From Gammaproteobacteria bacterium (GTDB lineage Bacteria; Pseudomonadota; Gammaproteobacteria; Steroidobacterales; GCA-2729495): a stretch of 64,000 nt of DNA. The stretch spans positions 23,565-87,564 of the forward strand of contig JANQPY010000010.1 in NCBI GenBank assembly GCA_028285245.1, given 5' to 3'. The stretch's first letter is position 1, and every line of letters starts with the position of its first letter. Under the pieces are notes generated by a model that saw only the letters and a list, made by a program, of their open reading frames with translations, had not been told where the DNA came from and searched no databases. A program made the translations under genes and the position numbers. Of the stretch, positions 36,658 to 47,056 are shown piece by piece.

Positions 36658-37020
36658 ATGAGTCTCGTCCTAATTGTCGATGATTCGCCAACGGATCAGC
36701 ACGTGATGTCGCGTGTGCTCCAGAAAAATGGTTTCGAGACCATGGTTGCCAGTGACGGTGAGGAAGCCATATCCATCGCCGAGCAAAGCCGCCCCGACCT
36801 GATTCTGATGGATGTCGTGATGCCGGGCATGAATGGCTTCCAGGCCACACGCAAGCTCACGCGCAATCCATTAACCGCCTCCATACCCGTCGTGATGATT
36901 ACGTCCAAGGATCAGGATAGCGATCGAGTGTGGGGCCTGCGGCAGGGTGCAGTTGAGTACCTGATGAAGCCAGTTGCCGACGGTGACTTGCTTGCCACAG
37001 TCAAGGCACGGCTCGGCTAG
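36658..37020 (+). CDS. pilH: Twitching motility response regulator PilH
   Basis: Second CheY-like receiver of the Pil-Chp pathway, 120 residues. In Pseudomonas it opposes PilG and is thought to act as a phosphate sink or in retraction. Motifs are LIVDDSPTDQHV (Asp8-Asp9), phospho-acceptor Asp52 (LILMDVVMPGMNGF) and the Lys in YLMKPV. No output domain. Its stop TAG shares one base with the GTG start of pilI, so translation is probably coupled. Confidence 0.96.
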   Translation: MSLVLIVDDSPTDQHVMSRVLQKNGFETMVASDGEEAISIAEQSRPDLILMDVVMPGMNGFQATRKLTRNPLTASIPVVMITSKDQDSDRVWGLRQGAVEYLMKPVADGDLLATVKARLG

Positions 37021-37616
37021 TGAGCGGCGGCAACGGCAAGGCGCTCCGTGAGTTGCGGGATCATCCTTTTGAGCTGCTCAAGGAGCTGGAGCGGCGCAGC
37101 CAGGTTGCGTTGGCGGGCTCGGCCGGAGAAGGCGTGCAGGCCACCGAATGGGTGGGCATTGGTTTTCGGCTCGGCGCGGAGCAGTTCATCGTGCCTCGCG
37201 ACGAGGTGCGCGAAGTTTTGATGGTGCCGGGCTCGATCACGCGTGTGCCAGGCGCAAAAGCCTGGCTAAAGGGTCTGGCCAATGTGCGTGGCCACCTGCT
37301 GCCACTGGTGGATTTGCGGGCATTTCTTGGCGCGGGAGCGGGCGGTACGGGCCGTTCCGCACGCGTTCTGGTGATCAACGGCGGCGAGTATCCGGCGGGC
37401 ATTCTTGTGGACGAGGTCTCCGGCTTTCGGCGGTTTTTGGAATCGGAACATAGTCAGGCAACGCCAGAGACGATGATCCGCTGCGAACAGTATCTGGCCG
37501 GAAGCTTTGAGCGAGATGGCGATTTGTGGCCGGTGTTCAGTGCGCAGCGGCTGGTTGGGGCGGACGAATTTTTTGCCGCTGCGTCTGAGCAGCCCGCAGG
37601 GAGCGTAGCGCTGTAG
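37020..37616 (+). CDS. pilI: CheW-like adaptor PilI
   Basis: Couples the receptor PilJ to the kinase ChpA in the twitching chemosensory array; 198 residues. A CheW domain covers most of the protein: WVGIGFRLGAEQFIVPRDEVREVL, then a VPGAKAWLKGLANVRGHLLPLVDL core that is the receptor/kinase contact. GILVDEVSGFRRF and the PVFSAQRL end follow. The N-terminal 45 residues are an extra helical stretch usual in PilI. GTG start at 37020, overlapping the pilH stop. The gap to pilJ is 60 bases with no visible terminator. Confidence 0.95.
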   Translation: MSGGNGKALRELRDHPFELLKELERRSQVALAGSAGEGVQATEWVGIGFRLGAEQFIVPRDEVREVLMVPGSITRVPGAKAWLKGLANVRGHLLPLVDLRAFLGAGAGGTGRSARVLVINGGEYPAGILVDEVSGFRRFLESEHSQATPETMIRCEQYLAGSFERDGDLWPVFSAQRLVGADEFFAAASEQPAGSVAL

Positions 37617-37676
37617 GGCAATTGTCCGGGCGTCACGCATGCGTGAACGCCTGCGAATAAATACGGGGTAGTGTGA

Positions 37677-39749
37677 ATGACGACACAAGCCGGCGGAGCG
37701 AAAATTCTGCCCATACTCGGTGCCGTGCTGGTGCTGCTCATTGGTGCGGCGCTGTGGACGCAACTATTCGGCACAAGTGCACCTGCGTCGGTTCTCGGAA
37801 ACGACAGCCTGCTGCGCGTGCAGGGGTCCCTGGCCACAGCACGTCAGGCGGTGGCGGGCGATAACGAGTCGCTGGAAAAGTTGGCGCCGGCCATCGACCA
37901 GTTGCGCAATCCGGGTGCGGGCTGGTCGGAGGACCAGCGACGGTCACTGAGCAAGCTGGCTGATAGCCTTGGGACCATCGGCAATGGTAGCGATGATCCT
38001 CTGGGCGTTCTAAGCCGGGCCGGCGAAGATCTCGGCCTGCTTGTCGTCGAGCTCAATGACCGCAGCTACGCGCTGGAAGCGGCACTGACACTGCAGCGCG
38101 AACCCGTGGTAACCGCTCAGCTCGAACGGTTGCGTCTGCTCGGTGACGGTGCTCGCCGCGATGTGCTGGGCATTGCCACCAGCCCCGATCCCACGGCAAC
38201 CACCCAGGCACTGCTGGACGCCGAGATAGGCATGGGCCAAATAGTCCGTGGATTTCAGCAGGGTGCTCCCGAGCTTGGGCTGCGCGCGGTTTCCGGTGGC
38301 GGCGCGCTTGAGGCGCTAAGCGCACTCAACAACACGGTCGAAGCGATCACGGCAAAGATTCGCGATGTCGCTGCGCTGGGCGACGGGTTGGCCTCGCTGG
38401 CACGCGCTCGCACACAGCTTGATGACGTAAGCGTTAGCCTGGGTGCCTCCGGCGTGGTGACAACGAGCGCCGAACCTGGCGGCAATTCTCTGCTGATTGG
38501 TCTGCTGGCAGGCGCGCTTGCGGTGTTCCTGGCAATGGGTGTGATCTACCTGCGCTCAGCCAACATGCGCCGGGCAGCGCAGCTGCAAGCCGAGCAAACA
38601 GAGCGGGATCAGCAGGCCATCATGCGCCTGCTCGACGAACTGAGCAGCCTGGCCGATGGTGATCTCACCGTTAATGCAACGGTCACCGAAGACATCACCG
38701 GGGCCATTGCCGACTCCATTAACTTCGCGATCGAGGCGCTCCGGGAGCTCGTCACCACCATTAAGGACAGCGCCATCATGGTGGATGCCTCGGCCAAGCA
38801 AACCGATGCGACCGCTCAGCAATTGGCTGAGGCGAGCGCCAGCCAGTCTAAACAGCTCGAAGCGGCATCGCAGGCCATCAGCCAGATGACGTCTTCACTG
38901 GATGAGGTCAGCGGCAACGCGGAGCGCTCGTCGGACGTCGCGCGGCATTCGGTCGATGTGGCCCACAAGGGTGGCGACGCCGTGCGGCGCACCATCGAGG
39001 GCATGAACACGATCCGCGAGACCATCCAGGACACGTCAAAACGGATTAAGCGCCTGGGCGAGAGCTCACAGGAGATCGGCAATATCGTTGAGCTGATCAA
39101 TGACATTGCCGAGCAAACCAATATCCTCGCGCTGAATGCTTCTATCCAGGCCTCGATGGCGGGTGAGGCCGGCCGCGGGTTCTCAGTGGTCGCCGACGAG
39201 GTGCAGAGACTGGCAGAGCGATCGGCGAATGCCACCAAACAAATCGAAGTGCTTGTGCGCACGATTCAGGCCGACACCAACGAAGCAGTTGTGTCGATGG
39301 AACGCAGCACCACGGACGTCGTGGGTGGCGCGCTCCTGGCAGAAAACGCGGGCGCCGCGCTGGAAGAAATTGAGCAGGTTTCCAATCAGATTGCCCAGCT
39401 GGTGCAGAGCATTTCTGAGTCCTCGCGTGTGCAGGGCAAGTCTGCTGAGGCTGTTACAGCCAGCATGGATGTCTTGCAGCAGATCAATTCCGAAACAGCG
39501 AATAGCACCAGCGAGACTGCCGGCGCGATTCGTAAACTCGCGGAGCTCGCCGCTCAGCTCAGAGATTCAGCGGCTGGGTTCCGCCTGCCCGAGGCGGAGT
39601 CGGTTGCCGAGCAAACTCCGGCGGTCGATTTTGAGCCGGCGCCGCTTGAGGACGCCGAACTAGACAGCGAACCGCCAGAGTCGGCCAGCACCGAGGAGCC
39701 GGCTGAAGATAACCAGTCAGTGGAGTTCATCGATCAGCGTACTGCCTGA
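37677..39749 (+). CDS. pilJ: Type IV pilus methyl-accepting chemotaxis protein PilJ
   Basis: Transmembrane receptor of the Pil-Chp system, 690 residues. Helices at about 9-31 and 272-292 bracket a large periplasmic domain with two PilJ-like repeats. A HAMP-type stretch follows, then a long cytoplasmic signalling coiled coil. The hairpin tip is AEQTNILALNASIQASMAGEAG (about 478-499), then FSVVADEVQRLAERS. The C-terminal 60 residues are acidic and there is no CheR-binding pentapeptide. That fits the absence of a pilK-type methyltransferase next to it. ATG start preceded by GGGGTAGTG. Confidence 0.96.
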   Translation: MTTQAGGAKILPILGAVLVLLIGAALWTQLFGTSAPASVLGNDSLLRVQGSLATARQAVAGDNESLEKLAPAIDQLRNPGAGWSEDQRRSLSKLADSLGTIGNGSDDPLGVLSRAGEDLGLLVVELNDRSYALEAALTLQREPVVTAQLERLRLLGDGARRDVLGIATSPDPTATTQALLDAEIGMGQIVRGFQQGAPELGLRAVSGGGALEALSALNNTVEAITAKIRDVAALGDGLASLARARTQLDDVSVSLGASGVVTTSAEPGGNSLLIGLLAGALAVFLAMGVIYLRSANMRRAAQLQAEQTERDQQAIMRLLDELSSLADGDLTVNATVTEDITGAIADSINFAIEALRELVTTIKDSAIMVDASAKQTDATAQQLAEASASQSKQLEAASQAISQMTSSLDEVSGNAERSSDVARHSVDVAHKGGDAVRRTIEGMNTIRETIQDTSKRIKRLGESSQEIGNIVELINDIAEQTNILALNASIQASMAGEAGRGFSVVADEVQRLAERSANATKQIEVLVRTIQADTNEAVVSMERSTTDVVGGALLAENAGAALEEIEQVSNQIAQLVQSISESSRVQGKSAEAVTASMDVLQQINSETANSTSETAGAIRKLAELAAQLRDSAAGFRLPEAESVAEQTPAVDFEPAPLEDAELDSEPPESASTEEPAEDNQSVEFIDQRTA

Positions 39750-39774
39750 AGACGCGGTCAGGACTTCGTCGCAG

Positions 39775-42700
39775 ATGAACGAAGTCGCCACCGAATCACT
39801 GCAGATCGTCGGCGCAGAGCTGGCGGTCACAATCAATGACGCGCGCGCCGCGCTGGAGCAGTTCGCAGAGGGCGAGGGCGGGCCCAATGTGCTCGATCGC
39901 TGCGCCCAGCTGCTGCACACAGCGGCGGGGGTGCTCCGCCTCACAGAAACCTACGGCGCCAGTTTGCTGGCCGAAGAGATGGAAGCGACCTGCGCTCATC
40001 TGTCTCACAGCCGCGGCCAGGCGGCCGAAGAGTCAATCGATGCCCTAAGCCGGGCGGCTGTGCAGCTACCGGCTTACGTTGAGCGCATTCTCAACGGTGG
40101 CCGCGATATTCCGCTGGTGTTGTTGCCGCTGTTGAATGATCTGCGCGCCGCGCGCGGGAAGCCTCTGCTATCCGAGAGCACGTTGCTGTTGCTGAACGTG
40201 TTTACGCCGGCTGGTGACTCAGCGCCACAGCCGGAGCGGTCGCCGAGTGGCGAGGATCTGGTACGGGTGTGCCGCGAGGTCAGACCCCGGTTTCAACTGG
40301 CCCTGCTCGGCTGGATCAAGGGCGCCGATGCTGAGCGCAACCTCCGCCACATGGGCGAAATTGCGACACGTCTGGAGCAGGCGGCGACCGAGACAGATGT
40401 GCATCGTTTGTGGTGGGTAGTGGCCGGTGTGCTCGAGGCGCTGCTGCACAGTGGGCTGGAAAGCAGCGTGTCACTCAAGCGGCTCATGGGGCAGGCCGAC
40501 CGCGAGATGAAGCGGCTTATCGGCATCGGCGAGGCCCGCTACGCGCGCCAGGCGCCGCGAGAGCTGATCAATAATCTGTTGTATTACGTTGCGCGCGTGC
40601 CTGAGCCAACGGAGCGCGTCGCGGCGATTCGCGAGACGTACCGGTTAGAAGAACTGGTTCCGGCGGATACCCAGGTCGAGGCAGTACGCGAGAGTCTGGC
40701 CGCACCCAGCGCGAAATTGATGGGCACGGTTGCCGAGGCCATACGCGATGACCTGGCGCGCGTTAAGGACGTCCTCGACATCTACGTCCGTACCGGCATG
40801 CAGCACGTCGAGGAGCTGACGCCTCAAATCGAGCTCCTGAAGAAAATTGGTGACACGCTCGGCGTGCTTGGACTGGGTGAGCTTCGCGAGATTGTCGGTG
40901 CACGCCGTGAGGAACTCAGCGCAATCACGGCAGCTGGTGGTATTGACGAGGGTGACGCCTCGCAGTTCGTAGCCATGGCAGCGGACCTGCTCAACGTAGA
41001 GCAACGGCTCGACGAAGAGCTGCTGCGTCTGATTGCGCCGGCTGCCGGCGAGAATGACAGCGCCGCAACGGCAACTGATGACGACCAGCAGTTCCAGGAA
41101 GTGTCGCAGGCCGTTATGCGCGAATGTGTCGTTAACCTTGCGCGTGTCAAGGAGGTCATTTCGCAGGTCTTGGAGCACGCCGAAGAAGGCGCGTCGCTGG
41201 ACAACATACCGCCATTGCTAAGTGGCATTAGTGCCGGTCTGCTGATTCTGGAAAAAACTGAAGCCGTGGGTGTTGTCGAAGACGTCGGCTCCAGTATCGA
41301 CGCTTTGGTGCAGCAGGGATACCAGGTCGCTGACCGTCAGAAGCTCGACTTGCTGGCAGATTCCATCGTCAGCCTTGAGTACTACCTGGAAACGCTGCAG
41401 GCGGGGCGCCGCGAGCCGCTGTACATGCTGGAGAACGCGCGCCGCTGTATTGCTGCCCTCGAAGGCCTCGCGTCCTCGGTGCCCGAGGTATCCGACACCG
41501 GCGCGGGAATGGATACGACGCTGCAAATCGTCGATTCGTCCGCGACGCTAGAAGCGCTTGATCCGAGAGCGATGGGCTCTGTTCCGGAGCTACGTTCCGG
41601 TGAGGATCGGCCAGATCCGGAAATCATTGAGCTGTTCATTGAAGAGGCCGGCGAAGAAATCGACTCGATTAATCGCCACTTTCCTGTCTGGGTGGAGGAT
41701 CCGCATAACGAGCAGGCGCTGGCTAACGTGCGGCGTTCGTTTCATACGCTCAAGGGCAGCGGTCGCATGGTGGGTGCCGAGCTGATTGGCGAGTTTGCCT
41801 GGTCGGTCGAAAGTCTCCTGAACAAGGTCATCAACAAGACGATGACTGCCGATGCGACCGTCACTGACTTTCTGCGCGAGGCAATCGATACGCTGCCGCA
41901 GCTGCTGGAGCAGCTGGAGGTGGGCACGGAGGTGTCTGCTGACATCGCAGCTTTGATGGCCACTGCCGCTACTCTTTCAGGGGCTGAGGCTGTGCCTGCG
42001 CCGGATGCCAGCGCGCCGGAAGCGGATCAAGCTGCCCACGGCGAGCCCGCGGCCGATGAGGTGATTCCTGAACCGGCGGAAGGTGCGCAGACCGCCGAGG
42101 ACGGCGTCTCTCTGGATCCTGTGCTGCTCGAGATCCTTGCCAAGGAAGTCAGCACGCACCTGGCAGAAATCCGGTCATTCGTGGCCGATTGCCGCAGCGG
42201 CCTTGCGCCGTTTCCGGTCCCGGAAAGCCTGCACCGTAGCTGCCACACCCTGCACGGCAGCGCGACAATGGCCAAAGCCACGGAGGCCGCGGACGTTACG
42301 GGCCCGCTGAACAAGCTTGTGCGGCGTGCCTTTGATCATGATGTGCCGGTAGACGTGCCTGTTGTTGATGCGGTTGAAGCTGCGGCAGATGCGCTCGAGT
42401 GGGTCCTCGCTGCAATGGCGGCTGGTGAGACGGGCCCCGACACCGAGGCTCTGCAGGTCCGGCTGCTGGAGCTTGATGAGGCGGTTGAGGCTCAAGCGGC
42501 CTCCCGGCCTGAACCGCGCCAGGGGTCAGACACGGAACAAGCCGTTGAAGCCGAATCGGATCCGGCACCCGATGAACAAGTTGAGCTTTCCGACGGAGTC
42601 GACTTCGAGCTACCAGTGGAGAGCGGCGACACGCCAGCTGAGGAATCGGTCGCCTTCGACGCTGAGATCGCCGGCATTTTCGCCGACGAGGCAGCAGAGC

Positions 42701-45156
42701 TGCTCGAGAGCATCGACGCCTCGGTGCTCGCGCTGGCCGATGACAACAGTGCGTCGGGCGCTCTGACCGAAATTCAGCGCGACATGCATACGCTTAAGGG
42801 GGGCGCCAGAATGGCCGGGCTTACCTCAATGGGCGACCTGAGCCACGAGCTTGAGACGCTGGTAATTGGAGTTAACAGCGGCCGCCTCGAGCTGGGTGCC
42901 AGCCAGATCGAGCTGGTGCAGAGCGTGGTCGACGAACTCCACCGGATGCGTGAAGTTGTCGTAGGCGGCGAGGCACCGGTCGCTGACGTCCAGCTCGTTG
43001 AGCGGCTTACGGCGGCCCAGGCCGGGATTGAAACTGAGGAAGTATCCTCGGCAGCCGAGGATGAGGTCGCTCCTTCGGCCACCGTGGATACGCTGCAGGA
43101 CGAGATAGAGGCGCCGAGCGAGTTTGCAGAAGACGGCGAAAAGGCCGAGGCAGCGCCGTCAGAGGAAGACTTAGAAGACACAGAACCCGAGGAGCCTGCC
43201 GCGCTGGACACGCCGCCAGCGACCGCCGCGCTCGATCAAATCAGTCAGCTCGCAAAAGAGCTTGAAGCGCCAGCGCAACCAGCCGGGGGCAGCCTTAGTG
43301 ATCTGTTGCCGGCGGCTGCAAGCACGGAGCCGGCGCGCGCAGACCGCGCGCAGTTTGCACGCGTCGATCCGCAGACGCTGGAGCAACTGCTCAACAATGC
43401 GGGCGAGATCAGCATCTTCCATTCGCGCCTCGCGCAGCAGATGGGTCAGATCCAGTTCAATCTAGAGGAGCTCGGCCAGACGGTCATTCGGCTTAAGGAC
43501 CAGCTACGTAGCCTGGAGATCGCCACCGAGGCGCAGATTCTCTATCTGCATCAGTCAGACATGGAGAGCGATGAGGCCTTCGACCCGCTTGAGCTCGATC
43601 GATACTCGCGCATCCAGCAGCTATCCCGCGCGCTGGCCGAGACAGCCAGCGACGTCAACAGCCTCAAGGATCTGCTGCACACGTTGACCAGCGATACCGA
43701 GGCGATGCTCGGACAGCAGTCACGCACTGCCGCGGAGCTGCAGGACGGGTTGATGCGCACGCGCATGGTGCCGTTTGAGCAGCAGCTCAATCGTCTCTCG
43801 CGGTTGCTGCGTCAGACAGCCGCCGAACATGGGCGACAGGCTGAGCTGACTCTGCGCGGTGGCGGTGAAATCGACCGGCAGGTACTGGAGAAAATGTTGC
43901 CGCCGTTCGAGCATATGCTGCGCAACGCCGTCATACACGGTATCGAAACGCCGGAGGAGCGTGAACAGCGAGGCAAGCCTGCCGCAGGCACTGTCGCGAT
44001 CAACCTGCGGCGCGAAGGCTCTGAAGTTGTTATTGACGTGGCCGACGATGGCCGTGGTTTGGACCTTGATGCGATCCGGGCAAAAGCGATTGATCAGGGC
44101 ATCATCGATCCGGCAGCCGAGCTCACCGATGAAGAAGCGATGCAGCTCATTCTGCGCTCAGGCTTTTCCACGGCCGACAAACTGACGCAGTCGGCGGGCC
44201 GTGGGATCGGCATGGACGTCGTGGCCAATGAGATAACCAAACTCGGCGGTACGCTGCGTATGGCCTCAGACGCTGGCGTTGGCACAAGCTTCACGGTTCG
44301 GCTGCCATTTACGCTGGCAGTGACACAGGCGCTTATTGTGCGCACCGGCGCCGAGCTCTATGCGCTCCCGCTGCCGACTGTCGAAGGCATTATTCGTGTC
44401 AGCCACGAAGAGTTCGACAGCTACATGGCTGCTGACGAGCCCGCCATCGACTACGCCGGTCAGCGTTACCGGTTTCAGCACCTGGGACAGTTTCTGGGGC
44501 TGGGGCCTTCGCGCATCTCTCCGGACGAGGAGCGTATTTCCATCACGCTGGTAAGAGCAGGAGAAAACTCAACGGCACTGATTGCCGACGAGATGCTCGA
44601 CAGCCGGGAGATTGTGGTCAAGCCCGTCGGCGAACAGCTCGCTGCGATTCGTGGCATCGCCGGTGCAACGATACTGGGCGACGGACGGGTTGTCGTGATC
44701 CTCGACGTGGGGGCGCTGGTGCGCAATGTCCGGCCTGCTCTGGAGCCGGTTGTCCCACTGGCTGAGCCGGAAGGTTCTGAACAACCAGTCGCGCTGGTGG
44801 TTGATGACTCTATCACCATGCGGCGGGTAACTCAGCGGCTGCTGGAACGCAATGACTTTGCAGTAGTCACGGCCAAGGATGGTGTCGAAGCCGTCGGCGT
44901 GCTTCAAGAACAGCGGCCTGACATTATTTTGCTCGATGTCGAGATGCCGAGAATGGATGGCTACGAGTTCGCAACTCATGTGCGTAACAATCCCGACAGT
45001 GAACGCGTGCCGATCATCATGATTACGTCGCGTGTCAGCGAGAAGCATCGCGCCCGAGCTATTGAGCTGGGTGTCAACGATTATCTGGGTAAACCCTACC
45101 AGGAGCAGGAGCTGATGGATGCGGTCAATCAGCTCCTGGGCCTGACGGAGACATAG
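39775..45156 (+). CDS. chpA: Hybrid chemosensory histidine kinase ChpA
   Basis: CheA-type kinase that phosphorylates PilG and PilH. It has 1793 residues, against about 2470 in Pseudomonas. HPt domains have acceptor His at 657 ([13 protein letters not shown]), 824 ([13 protein letters not shown]) and 1005 ([13 protein letters not shown]). A degenerate N-terminal one has His48 ([11 protein letters not shown]). Acidic Ala/Pro-rich linkers separate them. The kinase core follows: the N box (RNAVIHG, Asn1384), the DDGRGLD box and [11 protein letters not shown] CheW-like domain (about 1500-1630) comes next, then a receiver with Asp1677-Asp1678 and acceptor Asp1721 ([11 protein letters not shown]). 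All catalytic elements look intact. Confidence 0.97.
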   Translation: MNEVATESLQIVGAELAVTINDARAALEQFAEGEGGPNVLDRCAQLLHTAAGVLRLTETYGASLLAEEMEATCAHLSHSRGQAAEESIDALSRAAVQLPAYVERILNGGRDIPLVLLPLLNDLRAARGKPLLSESTLLLLNVFTPAGDSAPQPERSPSGEDLVRVCREVRPRFQLALLGWIKGADAERNLRHMGEIATRLEQAATETDVHRLWWVVAGVLEALLHSGLESSVSLKRLMGQADREMKRLIGIGEARYARQAPRELINNLLYYVARVPEPTERVAAIRETYRLEELVPADTQVEAVRESLAAPSAKLMGTVAEAIRDDLARVKDVLDIYVRTGMQHVEELTPQIELLKKIGDTLGVLGLGELREIVGARREELSAITAAGGIDEGDASQFVAMAADLLNVEQRLDEELLRLIAPAAGENDSAATATDDDQQFQEVSQAVMRECVVNLARVKEVISQVLEHAEEGASLDNIPPLLSGISAGLLILEKTEAVGVVEDVGSSIDALVQQGYQVADRQKLDLLADSIVSLEYYLETLQAGRREPLYMLENARRCIAALEGLASSVPEVSDTGAGMDTTLQIVDSSATLEALDPRAMGSVPELRSGEDRPDPEIIELFIEEAGEEIDSINRHFPVWVEDPHNEQALANVRRSFHTLKGSGRMVGAELIGEFAWSVESLLNKVINKTMTADATVTDFLREAIDTLPQLLEQLEVGTEVSADIAALMATAATLSGAEAVPAPDASAPEADQAAHGEPAADEVIPEPAEGAQTAEDGVSLDPVLLEILAKEVSTHLAEIRSFVADCRSGLAPFPVPESLHRSCHTLHGSATMAKATEAADVTGPLNKLVRRAFDHDVPVDVPVVDAVEAAADALEWVLAAMAAGETGPDTEALQVRLLELDEAVEAQAASRPEPRQGSDTEQAVEAESDPAPDEQVELSDGVDFELPVESGDTPAEESVAFDAEIAGIFADEAAELLESIDASVLALADDNSASGALTEIQRDMHTLKGGARMAGLTSMGDLSHELETLVIGVNSGRLELGASQIELVQSVVDELHRMREVVVGGEAPVADVQLVERLTAAQAGIETEEVSSAAEDEVAPSATVDTLQDEIEAPSEFAEDGEKAEAAPSEEDLEDTEPEEPAALDTPPATAALDQISQLAKELEAPAQPAGGSLSDLLPAAASTEPARADRAQFARVDPQTLEQLLNNAGEISIFHSRLAQQMGQIQFNLEELGQTVIRLKDQLRSLEIATEAQILYLHQSDMESDEAFDPLELDRYSRIQQLSRALAETASDVNSLKDLLHTLTSDTEAMLGQQSRTAAELQDGLMRTRMVPFEQQLNRLSRLLRQTAAEHGRQAELTLRGGGEIDRQVLEKMLPPFEHMLRNAVIHGIETPEEREQRGKPAAGTVAINLRREGSEVVIDVADDGRGLDLDAIRAKAIDQGIIDPAAELTDEEAMQLILRSGFSTADKLTQSAGRGIGMDVVANEITKLGGTLRMASDAGVGTSFTVRLPFTLAVTQALIVRTGAELYALPLPTVEGIIRVSHEEFDSYMAADEPAIDYAGQRYRFQHLGQFLGLGPSRISPDEERISITLVRAGENSTALIADEMLDSREIVVKPVGEQLAAIRGIAGATILGDGRVVVILDVGALVRNVRPALEPVVPLAEPEGSEQPVALVVDDSITMRRVTQRLLERNDFAVVTAKDGVEAVGVLQEQRPDIILLDVEMPRMDGYEFATHVRNNPDSERVPIIMITSRVSEKHRARAIELGVNDYLGKPYQEQELMDAVNQLLGLTET

Positions 45157-45161
45157 CTTAA

Positions 45162-45644
45162 GTGTCGGCTGACGTTGAAGAGCTTTACAGCCTGCTGATT
45201 CCGTTGCACCAGCATCGGCTGCTCGTACCGCGCTCCTGCGTGGCCGAGGTCGTGCGCTATGTGCGTGCTGCGGAGCCTGTGGATGAGCCGGGTTGGCTGC
45301 GCGGCGGATTGCGCTGGCAAGAGCAAGAGATTCCCATAGTGTCGTTTGAAGAGCTGACGGGCTTACCGCACGCCGAGCCCGGTGGCAGGACCCGCGTGGC
45401 CATTATGAACGGGCTAAGCGGTGACCCAGACACCCGGGCTTACGGCATACTGACAGAGGGTTTCCCTCAGCTGGTGCGTGTCAATCGCGATGTGATGGAA
45501 ACGGATTCCCGCCACGCGTGGCCGGATAACGGGCCGATTGTTTGCCAGATTCGTATGATCAACGAATACCCGCTCATTCCCGATCTGGAATGCGTCGAAG
45601 CGTTACTGGGAGACCATCTGCGCCAGCGGGCGGCACTCGCCTAG
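45162..45644 (+). CDS. chpC: CheW-domain protein ChpC-like
   Basis: Second, shorter CheW-type adaptor of the cluster, 160 residues, matching ChpC of Pseudomonas in position and size. The CheW core is LLIPLHQHRLLVPRSCVAEVVRYV, GWLRGGLRWQEQEIPIVSFEEL and GILTEGFPQLVRVN. GTG start at 45162, five bases after the chpA stop. It ends the operon and is convergent with rsmE five bases away, so no room is left for a strong terminator. Pseudomonas has pilK between pilJ and chpA and chpB after chpA; both are absent here. Confidence 0.9.
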   Translation: MSADVEELYSLLIPLHQHRLLVPRSCVAEVVRYVRAAEPVDEPGWLRGGLRWQEQEIPIVSFEELTGLPHAEPGGRTRVAIMNGLSGDPDTRAYGILTEGFPQLVRVNRDVMETDSRHAWPDNGPIVCQIRMINEYPLIPDLECVEALLGDHLRQRAALA

Positions 45645-45649
45645 CGAGT

Positions 45650-46381
45650 TCAAAAGTCTCCACGCAAATGTTGCAGCAGCGCCAGCGCGACTAACGGCGC
45701 TGTTTCGGTCCGCAGGATGCGCGGGCCCAGCCGGACCGTATGCCAGCCCTGTGTACGGCAGCGCTCCACTTCTTCCGGACTGAGCCCGCCTTCCGGCCCA
45801 CACAGAATAGTTACCGCATTCTCCCCATCGACCGCTTCGCGCAGCGAGTCTTGGGCAGTGGGCTCCAGTACGACGTGTGCGTGGTCTGGAGCCGGTTCGG
45901 CAAGCGCATCCTCCAGGCTTTGCGGTGCCGCAATCTCAGGCACTGTCGGCCGGCCGCATTGTTCGGCCGCACCGACTAAGATGCCGCGCCAATGTGCGGC
46001 CCGCCGAGCGACTCGTGCATCGTCCAGGCGTACAACACTTCGCTGGGTGCTTACCGGGCGAATCTGGGTTACCCCCAGCTCTGTTGCCTTCTGGAGAATC
46101 CAGTCCATCCGCTGACCCCGGCAAAGGCCTTGCCACAGCGTGACGGCAAGCGGCGATTCGGTCGCGTTGACCGTCGGTTCACCCACGGTCACGGTAACCC
46201 GCCGGCCAGACTTCGGTTCGATGGTTGCCGCGTAGTCATGCCCATCGCCGTTGAACAATGCGATGCTCGCGCCTGCCTGCAACCTTAAGACCCGGGTGAC
46301 GTGACGTGCGGCGGCTTCCTCAAGCTGCACCCGGGCTCCCGGCCGCAAGTTCTCAGGATGGAATATTCTTGGTGTGCGCAT
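45650..46381 (-). CDS. rsmE: 16S rRNA (uracil(1498)-N(3))-methyltransferase
   Basis: SPOUT-class methyltransferase that methylates U1498 in the decoding region of 16S rRNA with S-adenosylmethionine. It has 243 residues from the ATG at 46381, giving the usual MRTPRIFHPENL start. The longer frame from 46426 is less likely. The N-terminal PUA-like domain (HVTRVLRLQAGASIALFNGDG), the QKATELGVTQIRPVSTQRSVV segment and the SPOUT knot residues (LCGPEGGLSPEE, LGPRILRTETAPLVAL) are present. It is convergent with the Pil-Chp operon and 81 bases from the divergent ampD. Confidence 0.96.
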   Translation of the reverse strand: MRTPRIFHPENLRPGARVQLEEAAARHVTRVLRLQAGASIALFNGDGHDYAATIEPKSGRRVTVTVGEPTVNATESPLAVTLWQGLCRGQRMDWILQKATELGVTQIRPVSTQRSVVRLDDARVARRAAHWRGILVGAAEQCGRPTVPEIAAPQSLEDALAEPAPDHAHVVLEPTAQDSLREAVDGENAVTILCGPEGGLSPEEVERCRTQGWHTVRLGPRILRTETAPLVALALLQHLRGDF

Positions 46382-46462
46382 CGCCCGGATTATTGCGCAT
46401 GCGCCGGGTTTGCGCCGTGAATCCATACCTCAGTGCCGAACCCGGGATGGTAGTCTCTGCAA

Positions 46463-47041
46463 ATGAGTGCGGATACGCTCAGTGTGGACCCCGGATCAGG
46501 CTTGGTGGCTGGCGCGAGATACGTTCCATCGCCCAACTGCGATGCTCGTCCACCCGGCGTCGAACCCGAGCTCATTGTGATTCACGGTATCTCATTGCCA
46601 CCCGGAGAATTCGGTGGTCCATGGATCGATCAGCTGTTTACCAACGCACTGGATCCAGCGGCGCATGCCTACTTCGAGGAAATTTGTCACCTGCGCGTGT
46701 CGGCACATTTGCTCATTCGCCGCGATGGTGAGTTGATCCAGTATGTGCCGCTAAATCAACGCGCATGGCATGCTGGAGACTCCTGCTACGCGGGGCGACA
46801 GGCCTGCAACGACTTCTCCATTGGCATAGAGCTGGAGGGCGTGGACGATGTGCCCTATGCCGATATTCAATATACCCGGCTGTCTGCCCTGGTCACTGAG
46901 TTAAGGACGAACATTGGCTCGTTGCGTTCAGCGCCGCTGGTGGGTCACAGTGACATCTCTCCCGGCCGCAAGACCGATCCGGGGCCAGCTTTTGAGTGGC
47001 CACGCTTCAGGCGTCAGCTCGCCGACCTTTCCGTCATCTGA
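46463..47041 (+). CDS. ampD: 1,6-anhydro-N-acetylmuramyl-L-alanine amidase AmpD
   Basis: Cytoplasmic zinc amidase of peptidoglycan recycling that splits the peptide from anhydro-muropeptides. At 192 residues it is full length. Zinc ligands are His41 (VIHGISLP), His162 (VGHSDISPGRK) and Asp172 (KTDPGP). The catalytic acid region is GIELEG near residue 123. WHAGDSCYAGRQACNDFS is a further signature. ampE starts 15 bases downstream. In enterobacteria AmpD sets the level of the ligand for AmpR-controlled beta-lactamase; no ampR is in the window. Confidence 0.96.
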   Translation: MSADTLSVDPGSGLVAGARYVPSPNCDARPPGVEPELIVIHGISLPPGEFGGPWIDQLFTNALDPAAHAYFEEICHLRVSAHLLIRRDGELIQYVPLNQRAWHAGDSCYAGRQACNDFSIGIELEGVDDVPYADIQYTRLSALVTELRTNIGSLRSAPLVGHSDISPGRKTDPGPAFEWPRFRRQLADLSVI

Positions 47042-47056
47042 TTCCCGGATACGCAC

